From Pseudomonas orientalis (GTDB lineage: Bacteria > Pseudomonadota > Gammaproteobacteria > Pseudomonadales > Pseudomonadaceae): DNA of 64,000 bases. The DNA is taken from assembly GCF_002934065.1 (NCBI RefSeq), contig NZ_CP018049.1, positions 2,230,501 to 2,294,500 of the forward strand, in the 5' to 3' direction. Made by a program: the position numbers and the translations under genes. Below the pieces are notes generated by a model. The model did not search any database. It was not told the DNA's origin and saw only the letters and a list, made by a program, of their open reading frames with translations. Below, piece by piece: positions 29,742 through 39,250 of the stretch. Position 1 is the stretch's first letter, and every line of letters starts with the position of its first letter.

Positions 29742-29764
29742 CCCGGCGCTTGCCGGGTTTTTTT
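29742..29764 (+). terminator. Rho-independent terminator after the NCS1 permease
   Basis: A perfect 7-bp stem ACCCGGC/GCCGGGT with a GCTT loop is followed by a run of T, 21 bp past the permease stop codon. Confidence 0.9.
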
Positions 29765-29881
29765 GTAGTCGGTTTTTCCGGGTGACGTAGGCAACTTCTC
29801 TATTTTTCTTTTCGCTTTCCGGCGTGTGTCCGGGCCGTATTCGCTTGCTTATATTCCGATGCCCTCTCTATTGGACGCGGG

Positions 29882-30465
29882 ATGCAGGGCATGGCGCAGG
29901 GTTATATCAACGACCACACAATCGACTACAGCAGCTTGAAGTCCCATTTGATGGGAAGCGGTTTGAGCCGCCAGCGCTCCGACCATTTCAGTCGTTGAAG
30001 AAGATCCTCGGGGTCTCCACCAGAAGCTATTTGCATAAGGGTGAGATTGCCGGGTATGCCCAACGGATGGCGGCGATTGCCCGGGTGTCGAAGTGGTTGG
30101 GCAAGGGTATGTATGTGGGCCTGGCGATGGACGTTGGGGCGGCGGGATTGGAGATCGAGGAGGCGTGTATGACGGGGAGGGAGGCCCAGTGTCGGCGGGC
30201 CAGGTATGTGGAGACGGGGCGGTTGGCGGGTAGCGTGGCGGGGGCTGCCTGGATTGGCAATTTCGGTGCAAAGGTTGGGGGCAGCCTTTGCCGGATAGCT
30301 TTCGCGGTCGCCACCAAGGGGCGCGCCGAGTTGGCCTGTGGAATTATCGGTGGCGCTGCGGGAGGGTATGCAGGAGGTTCTTCTTTGGGAGATGTTGGTG
30401 CTTTCATGGGTGGAGAGATCGTAGAAGTCGATGGTGTTTTTTTATTTCAATCAGAGGGGGCTTAA
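29882..30465 (+). pseudogene. Frameshifted effector-like gene remnant with a glycine-rich hydrophobic C-terminus
   Basis: A start at 29882 (MQGMAQGYIND) reads 38 codons and stops at 29998. The adjacent frame then continues without interruption from about 29995 to 30465 with a coherent protein: a KGEIAGYAQRMAAI stretch, an amphipathic region with two cysteine pairs, and a glycine/alanine-rich hydrophobic tail (GGAAGGYAGGSSLGDVGAF). One frameshift near 29990 would join them. The tail resembles glycine-zipper membrane-active toxin domains of secreted effectors, and a two-helix membrane protein follows two bases later. I do not recognise the family. It could also be an intact short gene starting inside the second frame. 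Confidence 0.4.
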
Positions 30466-30467
30466 TA

Positions 30468-30830
30468 ATGTCGCTCTTTCTTGTCTATAGCATCGTGCTG
30501 ATGGCGGGGGTGTTCATCCTTCTGGGGCTGATGCTATACGCCGAATACAGAAAACTGGACGAGCTGGAAAGCTACTTCAGTGAGAACGAATGTGTTCGTA
30601 GGCACAAACGTTTTTGGAAAAGGAACCAACGGATCGATAAGTTTTACCGCATGGGGCTTATGATTGATTTCCTGTCTGATTCCAAGCGTTTTGTGAAAGC
30701 TGGCCTGGTCACCGAGGACGAGTTGGCATTAGTTCCCTTAGCGCTCAGAAGATGGGCCCTGTGGCCCTATCGCATCAGTCATATCTGGGTGGTTGGAACC
30801 GTCATCTGGGTCATTTGGTACAGAGGTTGA
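30468..30830 (+). CDS. Small membrane protein of unknown function, possible immunity partner
   Basis: 120 residues from the ATG at 30468, two bases after the stop of the effector-like remnant and behind an AGAGGGGG ribosome site. It has one membrane helix at about residues 4-23 and a second near the C-terminus (about 103-118), with a charged middle region (RRHKRFWKRNQR). Base composition is lower in GC than the neighbours. Tight coupling to the upstream gene and the membrane topology fit an immunity protein for a membrane-targeting toxin. This is inference only; no family was recognised. Confidence 0.6.
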   Translation: MSLFLVYSIVLMAGVFILLGLMLYAEYRKLDELESYFSENECVRRHKRFWKRNQRIDKFYRMGLMIDFLSDSKRFVKAGLVTEDELALVPLALRRWALWPYRISHIWVVGTVIWVIWYRG

Positions 30831-30915
30831 TGCGACGCTGCGATGGTGGAACGGCCAGCTACAAACCAGCTGGCGCTCTCCCAGCCGCTGCCACATGAAG
30901 CATTCCAAAGCAAGC

Positions 30916-32070
30916 TCAATGCGCCCCGGCCGCCTTGTTCAAATCACTCTCCGCCCACTGCGTATACACACATGCATCCGCCGTGGCCCAGCGCACCCGC
31001 ACCGGGTCGCCGGCCTTGAGCGGCATGCCCGCTGCCGAGAGCGCCTTGACCGCCATCGACGTACCGCCCAGGGTCTTCACCGCGCATGTCTGGCTCTCGC
31101 CCAGAAACAGCACCTCCCCGACAATCGCCGAGACTTCATTCCAGCCCGCCGCCAACGGTTGCTCGGCGGCCTGTTCGACGCTCAGCGCCAGGGCCTTTTC
31201 CGGGCGCACCATCAGCAATACGTCCTGCTCGGTGCGCAGCCCGCTGGTCATGCGGATCGACAGCGACTGCCCTTCGAACGACGCCGCCGCATTGCCCTGG
31301 GCCTTGAGCTTGAGGAAGTTGGAATTGCCCAGGAACGAGGCGACGAACGCGTTCGGCGGGTTCTGGTACAGGTCGAAACCGCTGCCCAGGCCGACGATTT
31401 TGCCGTGGCTGAAAATCGCGATGCGCTGGGACAGGCGCATGGCTTCTTCCTGGTCATGGGTCACATAGACAATGGTGATGCCCAGGCGCCGGTGCAGCTG
31501 GCGCAGCTCGTCCTGCAGGTCTTCACGCAATTTCTTGTCGAGGGCGCCGAGGGGTTCGTCCATCAGCAGGATACGTGGCTCGTACACCAGCGCGCGGGCG
31601 ATGGCGACGCGCTGTTGCTGGCCGCCGGAGAGTTGCGAAGGGCGGCGATGGGCGAACGGTTCCAGCTGTACCAGCTTGAGCATGGCGTCGACGCGTTTCT
31701 CGCGTTCGGCGCTGGCCAGTTTGCGGATGGCCAGGGGGAAGGCGATGTTGTCGCGCACCGACAAGTGCGGAAACAGCGAGTAGCGTTGGAACACCATGCC
31801 GATGTCGCGCTTGTGCGGCGGCACGTTGACCAGGGATTGCCCGCTCACCAGGACCTCGCCGCTGCTCGGCGTTTCAAAGCCGGCGAGCATCGACAGGGTG
31901 GTGCTCTTGCCCGAGCCGCTGGAGCCGAGGAAGGTAAGGAACTCGCCGTCCTGGATGTCCAGGGAGATGTTGTCCACGGCGGCAAAGTCGCCGTAGTACT
32001 TGTTCAGGTTGCGCAGGCTGACCAGGGGTTGGCCGGGGTTCTGCGCGACATCTTGGATCACTGCACTCAT
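30916..32070 (-). CDS. ABC transporter ATP-binding protein, PotA/spermidine-putrescine type
   Basis: 384 residues. The ATPase domain covers about residues 15-250, with Walker A GSSGSGKSTTLS, signature LSGGQQQRVAIARAL and Walker B ILLMDEPLGALD. It is followed by a TOBE regulatory domain (about 295-370). This arrangement is typical of importers for polyamines, iron, phosphonates and similar solutes. It is the last gene of a four-gene operon with two permeases and a binding protein, whose promoter carries regulon operator C. The substrate is therefore probably the compound degraded by the surrounding genes. Confidence 0.92.
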   Translation of the reverse strand: MSAVIQDVAQNPGQPLVSLRNLNKYYGDFAAVDNISLDIQDGEFLTFLGSSGSGKSTTLSMLAGFETPSSGEVLVSGQSLVNVPPHKRDIGMVFQRYSLFPHLSVRDNIAFPLAIRKLASAEREKRVDAMLKLVQLEPFAHRRPSQLSGGQQQRVAIARALVYEPRILLMDEPLGALDKKLREDLQDELRQLHRRLGITIVYVTHDQEEAMRLSQRIAIFSHGKIVGLGSGFDLYQNPPNAFVASFLGNSNFLKLKAQGNAAASFEGQSLSIRMTSGLRTEQDVLLMVRPEKALALSVEQAAEQPLAAGWNEVSAIVGEVLFLGESQTCAVKTLGGTSMAVKALSAAGMPLKAGDPVRVRWATADACVYTQWAESDLNKAAGAH

Positions 32071-32087
32071 GTTCTGCTCCTGGGCGC

Positions 32088-32897
32088 TTAGGCGCGGGTT
32101 TCAGTGCGCCGACGAAGGGCGGCGGCAATCACCATGACCAGTACCGACAGGCCGATCAGCAACGTCGAAGCGACGGCGATCACAGGCGTCAGGTCCTGGC
32201 GCAGGGTGGTCCACATTTTCACGGGAAGGGTTTGCAGCGTCGGGCTGGCCATCATCACGCTGAGCACCACTTCGTCCCACGAAACGAGAAAGGCGAACAG
32301 CGCACCGGCCACCATCCCTGGGCGAATCGCCGGGAAGGTCACCTTGAATACCGCCTGTACGCGCGAGGCGCCGCAGATCACCGCCGCGTCTTCAATCGAC
32401 TGGTCGAACAGCTTCAGCGAGTTGATGATCGAGATGATGGTGAACGGCAGCGCAACGATCACATGGCTGACCACAAAGGCGAACATCGTGCCGGTGTAGC
32501 CGAGCTTGAGGAACAGCGCGTACACCGCCACGGCGATGATCACCAGCGGCACGATCATCGGCAGGGTGAACAAACCATAGAGCAGTTCTCGACCGGGGAA
32601 GCGCCCGCGCACCAAGGCAAAGGCGGTAGGCAACCCCAGCGCGACGGCGAACACCGTGGTCAGCACTGCCACCTTGAGGCTGGCCAGCGCCGCGTTCATC
32701 CAGTCGGGGTTGGAGAAGAACTGGCCGTACCATTTCAGCGTCCAGCCGGGCGGCGGGAACACCAGCCATTGCGACGAGCCGAACGACAGCAGCACGATAA
32801 ACACGATCGGCAAGAGCAGGAACAGGCCAATCAAACCGGTGGTGGTGTAGAGGCCCAGGCGCAGCCTGCGGCTCATGGCGTTGGGGGTCAGGAGCAT
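32088..32897 (-). CDS. ABC transporter permease, PotC-like
   Basis: 269 residues with six predicted membrane helices and the binding-protein-dependent transport motif (EDAAVICGASRVQAVFKVTFPAIRPG region, shortened: EDAAVICGASR). It pairs with the permease encoded 6 bp upstream to form the membrane channel. Gene spacing of 17 bp to the ATPase gene supports one transcript. Confidence 0.92.
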   Translation of the reverse strand: MLLTPNAMSRRLRLGLYTTTGLIGLFLLLPIVFIVLLSFGSSQWLVFPPPGWTLKWYGQFFSNPDWMNAALASLKVAVLTTVFAVALGLPTAFALVRGRFPGRELLYGLFTLPMIVPLVIIAVAVYALFLKLGYTGTMFAFVVSHVIVALPFTIISIINSLKLFDQSIEDAAVICGASRVQAVFKVTFPAIRPGMVAGALFAFLVSWDEVVLSVMMASPTLQTLPVKMWTTLRQDLTPVIAVASTLLIGLSVLVMVIAAALRRRTETRA

Positions 32898-32903
32898 GAC
32901 GGC

Positions 32904-33827
32904 TTACCTCGCGTTGCTGGCGCCAACCGGGGATTCCGGCTGAAGCTTCAGGTAGAAGTAGAACAGCACCAGCGTGATCAAAATCAGCAACGCCGCACCG
33001 GCACTGGCCAGGCCCCAATTGAGGAACGATTGCACCTGCTGGATGATGAACTCGGGCAGCATCATGTTCTGCGCACCGCCCAGCAGGGCTGGGGTGACGT
33101 AGTAGCCGAGGGACATCACAAACACCATCAACCCGCCGGAAAACAACCCCGGCCGGCACAGCGGCAGGAAGACGCGCAAGAAGTTGGTCCACGGGCTGGC
33201 GCCACAGATGGAGCCGGCCTGCAGGATCATCGGGTCGATGGCCTGCATGGTCGCCTGCAGCGGCAACACGATGAAAGGAATCATGATGTAGCTCATGCCG
33301 ATTACCACGCCGGTGAGGTTATGCACCATCTCCAGCGGTTGATCGATGATGCCCATGGCCATCAACGCCTTGTTGATCACTCCCGAGGCTTGCAGCAATA
33401 CCAGCCAGGAATAGGTGCGGGCGAGCAGGCTGGTCCACATCGACAGCAGCACGATACTCAGGATCCAACGGCCCCAGCCGCGCGGCACCAGGGTAATCGC
33501 CCAGGCCAGCGGAAAGCCCAGCAGCAGGCTGAACAGGGTCACCAGGCCGGCCACTGAAAAGGTATTGAGCAACACCCGCGCATACGCCGAGTTGGCAAAC
33601 AGCTGTTCGTAGTTGCCCAGGCCCGGCACCGGCTCCAGCACGCCGCGCAGCAGCAGGCCGATCAGTGGCGCCAGGAAGAACAGGCCAAGGAACAGCAGCG
33701 CCGGAATCAGGTTGCTCGATCCGCGCCAACGCTGCGCCAGGGACGGCGCCCCGGCCTTCGCGCCAACGGTACCGCCGAGGGCGCCCCCGGCCGGCGTGGT
33801 TGCCGTCATTTTCATTTGACTAGCCAT
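32904..33827 (-). CDS. ABC transporter permease, PotB-like
   Basis: 307 residues, six membrane helices after a low-complexity N-terminal tail, with the transport motif QAGSICGASPWTNFLRVFLP. Its start lies 16 bp inside the end of the binding-protein gene, so translation is coupled. It forms the channel with the PotC-like protein. Confidence 0.92.
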   Translation of the reverse strand: MASQMKMTATTPAGGALGGTVGAKAGAPSLAQRWRGSSNLIPALLFLGLFFLAPLIGLLLRGVLEPVPGLGNYEQLFANSAYARVLLNTFSVAGLVTLFSLLLGFPLAWAITLVPRGWGRWILSIVLLSMWTSLLARTYSWLVLLQASGVINKALMAMGIIDQPLEMVHNLTGVVIGMSYIMIPFIVLPLQATMQAIDPMILQAGSICGASPWTNFLRVFLPLCRPGLFSGGLMVFVMSLGYYVTPALLGGAQNMMLPEFIIQQVQSFLNWGLASAGAALLILITLVLFYFYLKLQPESPVGASNAR

Positions 33828-34837
33828 TCATTCCACCGTGTCGCAATGGCCGGACCGTTCTTGGCCCAGTAGGCGAAATCGAGGGTGATCTGGTCCTTGG
33901 CGTAGGCGGTCGGCAGATTGGGCGCCAGGACCGAATCCAGGCGCTGCACGCTGTCGATGTTCACCGGCGCGTAGGCGGTCAGGTTGGAGAAATCCGCCTG
34001 GCCTTTGGCACTGCTGGCATTGGCCAGGAACTTCATCGCCGCCGCTTTGTTTTTCGAGCCTTTGGGCACCACGAGAATGTCGGCCATCACCAGGTTCTGC
34101 TTCCAGCTCACGCCCACCGGTGCGCCATCTTCCTGCAAGGCGTGAATGCGACCGTTCCAGAACTGGCCCATGCTGACTTCGCCGGAGGCCAGCAACTGTT
34201 GCGACTGCGCGCCGCCGCCCCACCAGACAATGTCTTTCTTGATGGTGTCGAGTTTGTTGAAGGCGCGGTCCAGGTCAAGGGGGTAGAGCTTGTCGGCTGC
34301 AACACCGTCGGCCAGCAGCGCCAGTTCCAGCACGCCTGGGCTTGGCCATTTGTAGAGGGCGCGTTTGCCGGGGTAGGTCTTGGTGTCGAACAAGGCGCTC
34401 CAGTCCTGCGGTTTGCCGGCGCCGAGCTTGCCTTCGTTGTAGCCGAGCACGAAGGAGAAGAAGAACGAACCGACGCCATGGTCGGAGACGAAGCGCGGGT
34501 CGATCTTGTCGCGCTGGATCACCGCGAAGTCGAGGGGCTCAAGCAGGCCTTCGGCGGCGGCGCGCAGGGCGAAGTCGGCTTCGACATCCACCACGTCCCA
34601 CTGCACATTGCCGCTTTCGACCATGGCCTTGAGTTTGCCGTAGTCGGTGGGGCCGTCCTGGACCACGGTGATGCCGCTGGCCTTGCTGAAAGGATCGGCC
34701 CACGCCTGCTTCTGCGCATCCTGGGTGCTGCCGCCCCAGCTGACGAAATTGACGCTTTCGGCTGCCATGGCCGCGTGGGTGGCCACGCTCAACAGTCCCG
34801 CGAACAGCGCCGCGGTTGCACCTTTGTTCAACACCAT
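33812..34837 (-). CDS. Periplasmic substrate-binding protein, PotD-like
   Basis: 341 residues with a signal peptide cleaved after AMA (residue 25). The mature N-terminus (VNFVSWGGSTQDAQK) and DVVDVEADFALRAAAEGLL are typical of the type 2 binding proteins of the polyamine/iron class. It is first in the importer operon. Operator C lies 99 bp upstream, in the gap after the RibB-type gene. The ligand is unknown; cationic or zwitterionic small molecules are usual for the class. Confidence 0.92.
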   Translation of the reverse strand: MVLNKGATAALFAGLLSVATHAAMAAESVNFVSWGGSTQDAQKQAWADPFSKASGITVVQDGPTDYGKLKAMVESGNVQWDVVDVEADFALRAAAEGLLEPLDFAVIQRDKIDPRFVSDHGVGSFFFSFVLGYNEGKLGAGKPQDWSALFDTKTYPGKRALYKWPSPGVLELALLADGVAADKLYPLDLDRAFNKLDTIKKDIVWWGGGAQSQQLLASGEVSMGQFWNGRIHALQEDGAPVGVSWKQNLVMADILVVPKGSKNKAAAMKFLANASSAKGQADFSNLTAYAPVNIDSVQRLDSVLAPNLPTAYAKDQITLDFAYWAKNGPAIATRWNEWLVK

Positions 34838-34935
34838 GTTTACGCCCTCATTGTTGTGTTTATGAGCGGGGCTTTGCAGTGCCCGCCTATCGGGAGCAGT
34901 CGGTCCGGAGCAACTGGTTAAGGTCGTCCGGCCTA

Positions 34936-34960
34936 TGGAATATCATATTATGGTATTCCA
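34936..34960. promoter_or_regulatory. Regulon operator site C (ABC importer operon)
   Basis: A 25-bp near-perfect palindrome: TGGAATATCATA on the left and TATGGTATTCCA on the right of a central T, with one mismatched pair. The right half read on the minus strand is TGGAATACCATAATA, identical to site B over 15 bases. It is the most symmetric of the five sites. Confidence 0.78.
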
Positions 34961-35016
34961 AACTTTGCGCAAGCACTTTGCCATACCGGCTATCTGCCAA
35001 CGCTGGGTTTTCAGCC

Positions 35017-36123
35017 TCAGGTGAAGGGGATGCTTTCCACGACTTCCAGGTCGTAACCGGTCAAGCCTGCGTATTTGAGCGGTGGCCCGAGGTGGCGCAG
35101 TTTACCTACGCCCAGGTCCTGCAATATCTGCGCGCCGGTACCCACTTCCGAGTAAATCCGCGACTGCGAACGGCTGAACTGACGCGGCGCCTGGGTCAAC
35201 TGCGGGACGCGTTCGAGCAAGGCCTGGGACGATTCATGGTTGGCCAGCACCACCACCACGCCGCAGCCTTCTGCCGCCACGCGTTGCAGGGCGGCCCACA
35301 AGGTCCAGTTGGACGGCCCGCTGTAGTCGGCGCCGACCAGGTCGCGCAGCGGGTCGATCACGTGCACACGTACCAGCGCCGGTTCATCGCGGCGCAGTTG
35401 GCCCATGACCATGGCCATGTGCACGCCGCCGTCGATGCGGTCTTCAAAGGTGATCAGGCGAAAGGTGCCGTGCACCGTGGGCAGGTCGCGCTCGCCGATG
35501 CGTACCACGGTGCGTTCGGTGCTGAGACGGTAGTGGATCAGGTCGGCGATGGTGCCGATCTTGATCCCGTGCTTGCGGGCAAAGGCTTCCAGCTCGGGGC
35601 GGCGGGCCATGGTGCCGTCATCGTTCATCACTTCCACGATCACCGAGGCCGGTGTGTGCCCGGCCAGGCGCGCCAGGTCGCAACCGGCTTCGGTGTGGCC
35701 GGCGCGGGTCAGCACACCGCCATCCCTGGCGCGCAGTGGAAAGATATGCCCCGGCTGCACAATGTCGGCGGGGCCGGCGTTGCTGTCCACAGCCGCCGCC
35801 ACCGTGCGTGCGCGGTCGGCGGCGGAGATGCCGGTGGTCACCCCGGTGGCGGCCTCGATGGACACGGTAAACGCGGTGCTGAACACGCTGCCATTGCTGG
35901 GCACCATCTGCTCCAGGCCCAGGCGTTGGCAATGTTCATCGGTGAGGGTCAGGCAGATCAGGCCACGGGCTTCGCGGGCCATGAAGCTGATAGTCTCGGC
36001 GGTGCAACACGCTGCAGGCAGCAGCAGGTCGCCTTCGTTTTCCCGGTCTTCGTCGTCCACCAGCAGCACCATCTTGCCCTGGCGGTAATCTTCGATGATG
36101 TCGGCGATGCTGTTGAAGGGCAT
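35017..36123 (-). CDS. ribB: 3,4-dihydroxy-2-butanone-4-phosphate synthase with degenerate GTP cyclohydrolase II domain
   Basis: 368 residues. The N-terminal RibB domain (about 1-200) is intact: DDEDRENEGDL at residues 23-33, GHIFPLRAR and the RAGHTEAGCDLARLAG region (HTEA). It makes the four-carbon precursor of riboflavin from ribulose 5-phosphate. The C-terminal half has the RibA fold region but lacks the zinc cysteines (the CX..CXC set is replaced by VHVIDPLRDLVGADYSG), so GTP cyclohydrolase activity is unlikely. It is divergent from the DUF1330 gene across operator D and is not with other rib genes. That suggests induced riboflavin supply for the flavin monooxygenase system. Confidence 0.9.
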   Translation of the reverse strand: MPFNSIADIIEDYRQGKMVLLVDDEDRENEGDLLLPAACCTAETISFMAREARGLICLTLTDEHCQRLGLEQMVPSNGSVFSTAFTVSIEAATGVTTGISAADRARTVAAAVDSNAGPADIVQPGHIFPLRARDGGVLTRAGHTEAGCDLARLAGHTPASVIVEVMNDDGTMARRPELEAFARKHGIKIGTIADLIHYRLSTERTVVRIGERDLPTVHGTFRLITFEDRIDGGVHMAMVMGQLRRDEPALVRVHVIDPLRDLVGADYSGPSNWTLWAALQRVAAEGCGVVVVLANHESSQALLERVPQLTQAPRQFSRSQSRIYSEVGTGAQILQDLGVGKLRHLGPPLKYAGLTGYDLEVVESIPFT

Positions 36124-36151
36124 GGGGAGTGCTCTGCTTGTTGGTTGTATG

Positions 36152-36166
36152 TATTATGGTATACCA
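36152..36166. promoter_or_regulatory. Regulon operator site D (ribB and DUF1330 genes)
   Basis: TATTATGGTATACCA, which on the other strand is TGGTATACCATAATA, identical to site E. It is centred in the 69-bp gap between the divergent ribB (start 36123) and DUF1330 (start 36193) genes, so binding would affect both. Confidence 0.78.
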
Positions 36167-36192
36167 CAAATTCCAAACAAGAGGATGTCTCG

Positions 36193-36486
36193 ATGAAGGC
36201 CTATTGGATTGCCCATGTGGACGTGTCCGATGCAGAGCAATACACCCAGTACACCCAACGCGCGCCAGCGGCGTTTGCGAAGTTCGGCGGGCGCTTCCTG
36301 GCCAGGGGCGGGCGCAGTGAGGCACTGGAAGGCGGGCCGGCACGGCAGCGCAATGTGGTGATTGAGTTTGAGAGCTATGAGCAGGCGGTGGCGTGCTATG
36401 AGTCTGCCGAATATCAGGCGGCGAAGGGCCACAGAGCGGGGGTGGGGGAGGCGCAGATCATTATTGTGGAAGGGCTGGCGCCCTAG
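36193..36486 (+). CDS. DUF1330 family small protein
   Basis: 97 residues from the ATG at 36193, with AAGAGGAT upstream. The sequence (MKAYWIAHVDVSDAEQY start, FLARGGRSEALEG, VVIEFESYEQAVACYES) matches DUF1330, a dimeric alpha/beta-barrel fold related to NIPSNAP and small monooxygenase-like proteins. Members often sit in catabolic clusters; a biochemical role is not established. Here it shares operator D with ribB, so it belongs to the same regulon. Confidence 0.85.
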   Translation: MKAYWIAHVDVSDAEQYTQYTQRAPAAFAKFGGRFLARGGRSEALEGGPARQRNVVIEFESYEQAVACYESAEYQAAKGHRAGVGEAQIIIVEGLAP

Positions 36487-36512
36487 GTATACCTGGCCCA
36501 GTGTGGTCCAAA

Positions 36513-36590
36513 TGTGGGAGGGGGCTTGCCCCCGATGGCGGTGGGTCAGCCAGCTTATCTGTAGCTGACACACCCTCATCGAGGCATAGG
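36513..36590. repeat. Degenerate family-1 REPIN
   Basis: An intact left arm GTGGGAGGGGGCTTGCCCCC (36513 onward) is followed by a spacer and a decayed right arm (CTGACACACCCTCATCGAGGC). It lies just after the DUF1330 gene. Confidence 0.75.
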
Positions 36591-36696
36591 TATCTACACA
36601 ACTCTGTAGCGCCCAACCGCGTAACCACGATGCGAAGCGAGTCGCTCTTGATCTTGATCTGCTTTTGATCCTAGGCGCCCCGTTAAACCACGCTGG

Positions 36697-36803
36697 CCGA
36701 ACGCAGGCTTGAATCCGTGGGTAACCCGGCAGGACGCCGGGTTAGCCGCACTGGGCCAGGGATGGCCCATTGCGGCGGCCCACGGATTCAAGCCTGCGTT
36801 CGG
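36697..36803. repeat. Highly structured inverted-repeat element
   Basis: A perfect 25-bp inverted repeat (36697-36721 with 36779-36803) encloses two further hairpins: AACCCGGC/GCCGGGTT (36723-36743), and GCCGCA/TGCGGC with TGGGCCA/TGGCCCA nested inside (36745-36776). Together they fold as a three-way junction on either strand. CCTAGGC occurs on both flanks (about 36670 and 36813). A further conserved-looking stretch runs to about 36900. No gene is visible in 36487-37007. It could be a non-autonomous repeat element or a structured RNA. Confidence 0.7.
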
Positions 36804-36971
36804 GCACACCGAGCCTAGGCGAGGTGCCGAGTGGTGGGGCAAGAGCGTTTTGCTTACTTTTGCGCTTTTCAAAAGTGAGCCGCTGTAAAAGCGGAACCAT
36901 TAGCAGCCGTTACCGCAGAAACGGATATGTACTCGGTCCAATCCAACATCCTGGTCGGCCCAGAGGCCGCC

Positions 36972-36994
36972 ATCGGGGGCGAGCCCCCTCCCAC
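36972..36994. repeat. Single family-1 REP
   Basis: ATCGGGGGCGAGCCCCCTCC followed by CAC: one right-hand REP arm without its partner, just before the end of the Nudix gene. Confidence 0.8.
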
Positions 36995-37007
36995 ATTAGG
37001 CTGAAGA

Positions 37008-38326
<1,319 letters not shown>

Positions 38327-38349
38327 GGGGTTTGCTCTGAATGTGGCGG

Positions 38350-38739
38350 TTAACTGGAGGCCTCGGCATCGGCTTCGGCGAAGGCTTCACGGGCCAGCCT
38401 GAAGCTGTCCACGGCGGCGGGAACCCCGCAGTAAATGCCGACCTGAAGCAGAATTTCGCGTATTTGTTCACGACTCAGTCCGTTGCGCAAGGCGCCACGC
38501 ACGTGCAGCTTGAGTTCGTGAGGCCGATTGAGGGCCGAAATCATTGCCAAGTTTATCATGCTGCGTTCTTTAAGCGACAAACCCTCCCGGCCCCACACAT
38601 GGCCCCAGCAGTACTCGGTGACCATCTCCTGCAGCGGTCGCGTGAAGTCGTCGGCGTTGTCGATTGAACGCTGTACGTAGGCTTCACCCAGGACTTGCGT
38701 ACGGATTTTAAGGCCCTGTTCATACTTGTCGTTGCTCAT
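38350..38739 (-). CDS. Carboxymuconolactone decarboxylase family protein
   Basis: 129 residues, the length of PcaC. The sequence shows the family pattern: WGREGLSLKERSMINLAMISAL, RPHELKLHVRGALRNGLS and IREILLQVGIYCGVPAAVDSF. PcaC decarboxylates 4-carboxymuconolactone, but the PcaC histidine after GVPAA is replaced (VDSF here), and no other protocatechuate genes are present. The actual reaction is therefore uncertain. It is in the middle of the seven-gene operon, 14 bp from its upstream neighbour. Confidence 0.85.
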   Translation of the reverse strand: MSNDKYEQGLKIRTQVLGEAYVQRSIDNADDFTRPLQEMVTEYCWGHVWGREGLSLKERSMINLAMISALNRPHELKLHVRGALRNGLSREQIREILLQVGIYCGVPAAVDSFRLAREAFAEADAEASS

Positions 38740-38752
38740 GGTTCAGTGCTCC

Positions 38753-39238
38753 TCAGGCCAGGGTCGGCAGCGGGCCGAGCTTGCCTTTGTGATAGATCAT
38801 CGGCGTGACCGGCTGTGTGGGCAGGATCAGGTTCTTCACCGCGCCGACAATGATCGCGTGGTCACCGCCGTCGTATTCGCGCCACAACTCGCACTCGATG
38901 ATGGCCGTGGCGTTGGCCAGCAGCGGGTTGCCCAAGTCGCTCAAGTGCCACTCGATGCCCTTGGCCTTTTCCTTGCCTTTGCCGGCGAAGGCATAGGCTT
39001 CGGCGGTCTGGCCGGCGGACAGCAGGTGGATGGCGAAGCGCTTGCTGTCGCGCAGGATCGGGTAGGTGTCCGACGCGTAGTTGGGGCAGAACAGCACCAG
39101 GGCCGGGTCGATCGACAGCGCACTGAATGCGCTGGCGGTAATGCCGACGATGCCGCCGTCCGGGTCGAGGGTGGTGACCACCGTGACGCCCGAAGGAAAC
39201 GAGCTCATGACGTCTTTGTAAATGCCGGGTTCGATCAT
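38753..39238 (-). CDS. Flavin reductase, RutF/HpaC type (copy 2)
   Basis: 161 residues, co-linear without gaps with copy 1 at 27508-27993 and identical at most positions (FPSGVTVVTTLD, DPALVLFCPNYASDTYP, GGDHAIIVGAVKNL). It would supply reduced FMN. It lies in the catabolic operon 12 bp after the aldehyde dehydrogenase gene, without its own monooxygenase. Two same-length reductases in one regulon suggest duplication, either for flux or for a second oxygenase elsewhere. Confidence 0.92.
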   Translation of the reverse strand: MIEPGIYKDVMSSFPSGVTVVTTLDPDGGIVGITASAFSALSIDPALVLFCPNYASDTYPILRDSKRFAIHLLSAGQTAEAYAFAGKGKEKAKGIEWHLSDLGNPLLANATAIIECELWREYDGGDHAIIVGAVKNLILPTQPVTPMIYHKGKLGPLPTLA

Positions 39239-39250
39239 GGGTGTGGCCTC

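Noticed and set aside
29824..30465. An intact 213-residue gene starting at 29824
   Set aside because: The first 55 residues look like out-of-frame sequence, while a better coding start at 29882 in the neighbouring frame suggests a frameshift.
36485..36494. AGGTATACCT as a sixth regulon operator
   Set aside because: It lacks the TGGWATACC flanks and the TAATA extension, overlaps the DUF1330 stop codon and precedes no gene.
38350..38739. Protocatechuate pathway gene pcaC
   Set aside because: No other pca genes are present and the PcaC histidine after GVPAA is missing, so only the family name is used.
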